64,000 bases of DNA, from positions 248,001 through 312,000 of the forward strand of contig NZ_FOCL01000001.1 in the NCBI RefSeq assembly GCF_900110105.1, written 5' to 3'. Under the pieces are notes generated by a model. That model searched no databases. It was not told the DNA's origin and was given only the letters and a program-made list of their open reading frames with translations. How positions within the stretch are numbered: the stretch's first letter is position 1; each line of letters starts with the position of its first letter. The position numbers were made by a program, and so were the translations under genes. Source of the stretch: Mucilaginibacter gossypiicola (GTDB lineage: Bacteria > Bacteroidota > Bacteroidia > Sphingobacteriales > Sphingobacteriaceae). Below are positions 63,301 to 64,000 of the stretch, one piece after another.

Positions 63301-63772
63301 AAGCAACTTTACAAAATTTGCTGTTCAGAAAAGTGCGGATGGAGGTAAAACTTTTTTAACTATCGATAGCCTGCAATCAACCGGGGAAGGTAAATATACT
63401 TATACCGATCAAACTCCCGGGAGTGGCCAGGTCATATACCGGCTGAGCCAAAACCTGGTAACCGGCGAAAATAAATTATCTGATAACCTCAGTTTTGAAA
63501 TACAGCCGGGCCCCGGCTTAAATAAGTTTTTGGTATATCCAACTGTAGTTTCGGCCAGCACAGTTAATATAAAGTTAGAACAAACATCCTCCAGGGCTGT
63601 TAGGATAAGTATCGTTAGTCCTTCGGGGGCTATTGTCAGAAAGCTATCGGCAACAGGTACCAATACCTTACAGGAAAATGTTAATAGCTTAGGCAGGGGA
63701 CTTTATATAGTGGTTGCAGTTAATGAAAGCACGGGAGATAGAATTGGAAGTGGAATGTTCTTTAAACAATAA
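60302..63772 (+). CDS. Large T9SS-secreted surface protein
   Basis: Protein of 1156 residues starting with TTG at 60302, which gives the signal KTSYLKITLLSICALL and cleavage near ASA. The middle consists of many short Thr/Asn/Gly-rich beta repeats (TGTILTVNSATLTVTGDIG, TATITGGTGSIDINGTL), typical of an adhesin-like stalk. The last 80 residues (FLVYPTVVSASTVNIKLE ... GRGLYIVVAVNESTG ... SGMFFKQ) match the type A T9SS sorting domain, which is recognised after passage through the outer membrane and then removed. It is therefore exposed or released. No enzyme motif was seen. A probable small partner gene follows four bases downstream. Confidence 0.88.
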   Translation: MKTSYLKITLLSICALLINIRASAATFDWTGTISTTWTDPLNWSVGGLPTLVYPGQGGVTTDIVRFGVTGSTYTNQPVLSANVTVASITFGRIQYVSGGVLAGTSLTGTILTVNSATLTVTGDIGQDVNTNASGTIFNDMRGTGAISCTNIQIGTNSATYGSFSFLFSEVNTLTVSNNVNIHLNVKQQNGSGFRLEGGTMTINNQITFTNHSVTSQNGAYFTVNALTSYKTTNTVVNPTLILNATNAIGTIPVPYASCNFYGDHGGKATVNYKGANPVIYTTSVQGFGPGGGPVNTNAATDRTYDNLIIQGSGTAVIGGTTAGQTSYLNIDSTFTTNSNVSFSNATNTATKIGVAGSTAAIWTNNAVATITGGTGSIDINGTLTNAGTMNMGTGALNIAKDYTNTGTFTANSTPTITFDGTTQTLTDATSTGTNFYNVTFTGSGTKTMASGSKFTVAPLYTLSVTASASAASTLAVGNATSTTSALTLLSTSVGDASIGSLVSSGFVNNITGSINVQRYVKGTLRRYMLLSSPVTNGTTTFTSPASAINTYNLLPLIATTFITGPGGSTNGFDNATATNNSPSVFVYDENAPASTDPNQVVNNEYKPFSSTSQGLPAANGFLYYFRGSRSIVNPFVRPFPATDNATLNFFGTVIKGTGTAAANAQLTANIVNFPATPPTYYTATAVNAPQTLSYGSSNSTKKGLNLIGNPYASVIDLHALYLANTTNKFYYMLVKDASTGTNSSSTKFALYDASTGSVGAGSNRYALSGQGFFTLASSASAIKFDESMKVAYSLYSASPSSNPIFNVIGNPGKNIAASFASKATNDVESTLPRLTMELVQDTVVHNSTDINFDGSASTKFVPGEDAPYYQPSGQGDLFYSLSSDSIGCFANYTGNLEKLKRVNLIVTFSNYGTYKLTSPVKKNIDARYSIYLKDKYTNDSLDVVHNAEYAFKVESNPASYAHDRFYLAIGIVPGHDYRLLTFTGKKITEGIALNWETNNESNFTKFAVQKSADGGKTFLTIDSLQSTGEGKYTYTDQTPGSGQVIYRLSQNLVTGENKLSDNLSFEIQPGPGLNKFLVYPTVVSASTVNIKLEQTSSRAVRISIVSPSGAIVRKLSATGTNTLQENVNSLGRGLYIVVAVNESTGDRIGSGMFFKQ

Positions 63773-63776
63773 CAGT

Positions 63777-64000
63777 ATGTACATATTACCTATGATTACA
63801 TCAAAATGGAAAACAATATTAGCTATTATAATAATCAACCTGCTCACTGTATCCTGGAGCTTTGCCGATCCGGGAGATGGTCTTTGCGATGGTAATGATG
63901 GCGGCCCCGATGGTTGTCCGCTGGATACCTGGGTATGGGCATTGATGTTAGTTGCGCTGTTTTTTACTGTTCGGCGTTTAAGGTTGAATAATCTTGCCAG
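63777..64000 (+). CDS. Short exported protein with PID-CTERM-like tail (3' end missing)
   Basis: The frame opens at the ATG at 63777, four bases after the T9SS gene stop, and is still open at the right edge (74 complete codons). It has a hydrophobic signal (TILAIIIINLLTVSWSFA), then a short Asp/Gly/Pro-rich stretch (DPGDGLCDGNDGGPDGCP), then PLDTW, a membrane helix (VWALMLVALFFTV) and basic residues (RRLRLNN). This is the layout of the small Bacteroidota proteins with a PID-CTERM-type tail, though the usual PIDGG or PLDGG reads PLDTW here. It is probably co-expressed with the T9SS protein. Confidence 0.65.
   Translation, partial: MYILPMITSKWKTILAIIIINLLTVSWSFADPGDGLCDGNDGGPDGCPLDTWVWALMLVALFFTVRRLRLNNLA

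Noticed and set aside
1..64000. CRISPR arrays, prophage, transposases, rRNA
   Set aside because: None were seen; the only repeats found are the REP-like hairpin, the phased A-tracts, the (TTA)6 run and the operator-like palindromes.

Overview
The window looks like chromosomal DNA from a Bacteroidota bacterium of the family Sphingobacteriaceae, most probably Mucilaginibacter or a close relative. This rests on gene content and style. There is a SusC/SusD pair behind a FecI-type sigma factor and a FecR anti-sigma factor. There are many lipoproteins, FG-GAP/ASPIC proteins, a type IX secretion (T9SS) C-terminal sorting domain, weak or absent Shine-Dalgarno sequences, and one TAnnTTTG-type promoter element. 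The SusC leader (MKFYT..., then a second signal-like stretch) is typical of this group. No organism name can be proved from the sequence alone.

Layout. 1-5.9 kb: two tandem FG-GAP/ASPIC-UnbV surface proteins, the first cut by the left edge. 5.9-13.5 kb: a membrane-anchored SRPBCC/GyrI-like protein, a PAP2/vanadium-haloperoxidase-like lipoprotein, and three glycoside-active enzymes (GH65, GH37 trehalase, GH130); a REP-like hairpin lies between the convergent GH65 and trehalase genes. This looks like the end of a disaccharide-use locus. 13.6-20.3 kb: a small membrane protein, a SWIM-SNF2 helicase and a YVTN-propeller/phosphoesterase lipoprotein. 20.4-21.7 kb: a eukaryote-like DNase II homologue without a signal peptide, preceded by a helically phased A-tract repeat. 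21.7-31.4 kb: a leftward efflux operon with outer-membrane factor, adaptor, two tandem RND pumps and a terminal MarR regulator. 32.7-34.4 kb: an alginate-lyase-like lipoprotein with a ricin-type lectin domain. 34.4-37.7 kb: a three-gene molybdenum hydroxylase operon ([2Fe-2S] subunit, dihaem cytochrome c, Mo subunit). 38-38.8 kb: a membrane di-iron hydroxylase. 39-49.9 kb: sigma factor, FecR, SusC, SusD, a small lipoprotein, a large zinc metalloprotease and a DUF4397-like lipoprotein, apparently one functional unit. 50-51.5 kb: a DUF2147 protein, a Crp/Fnr regulator and tRNA-Ser(UGA). 51.6-60.1 kb: three ArsR-like regulators, one fused to an XRE domain, around a TonB-dependent receptor and a beta-helix-like lipoprotein. 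60.3-64 kb: a large T9SS-secreted protein and a short exported protein with a PID-CTERM-like tail, cut by the right edge.

How the genes work together. Most of the window serves outer-membrane and periplasmic life: capture and hydrolysis of glycans and probably peptides, export of toxic compounds, and surface display. The most unusual items are the signal-less DNase II, the ArsR-XRE fusion, the palindromes in front of the TonB receptor, and the double-pump efflux operon. No CRISPR array, prophage, transposase or rRNA was seen. All family assignments come from reading motifs by eye; no database search was run.
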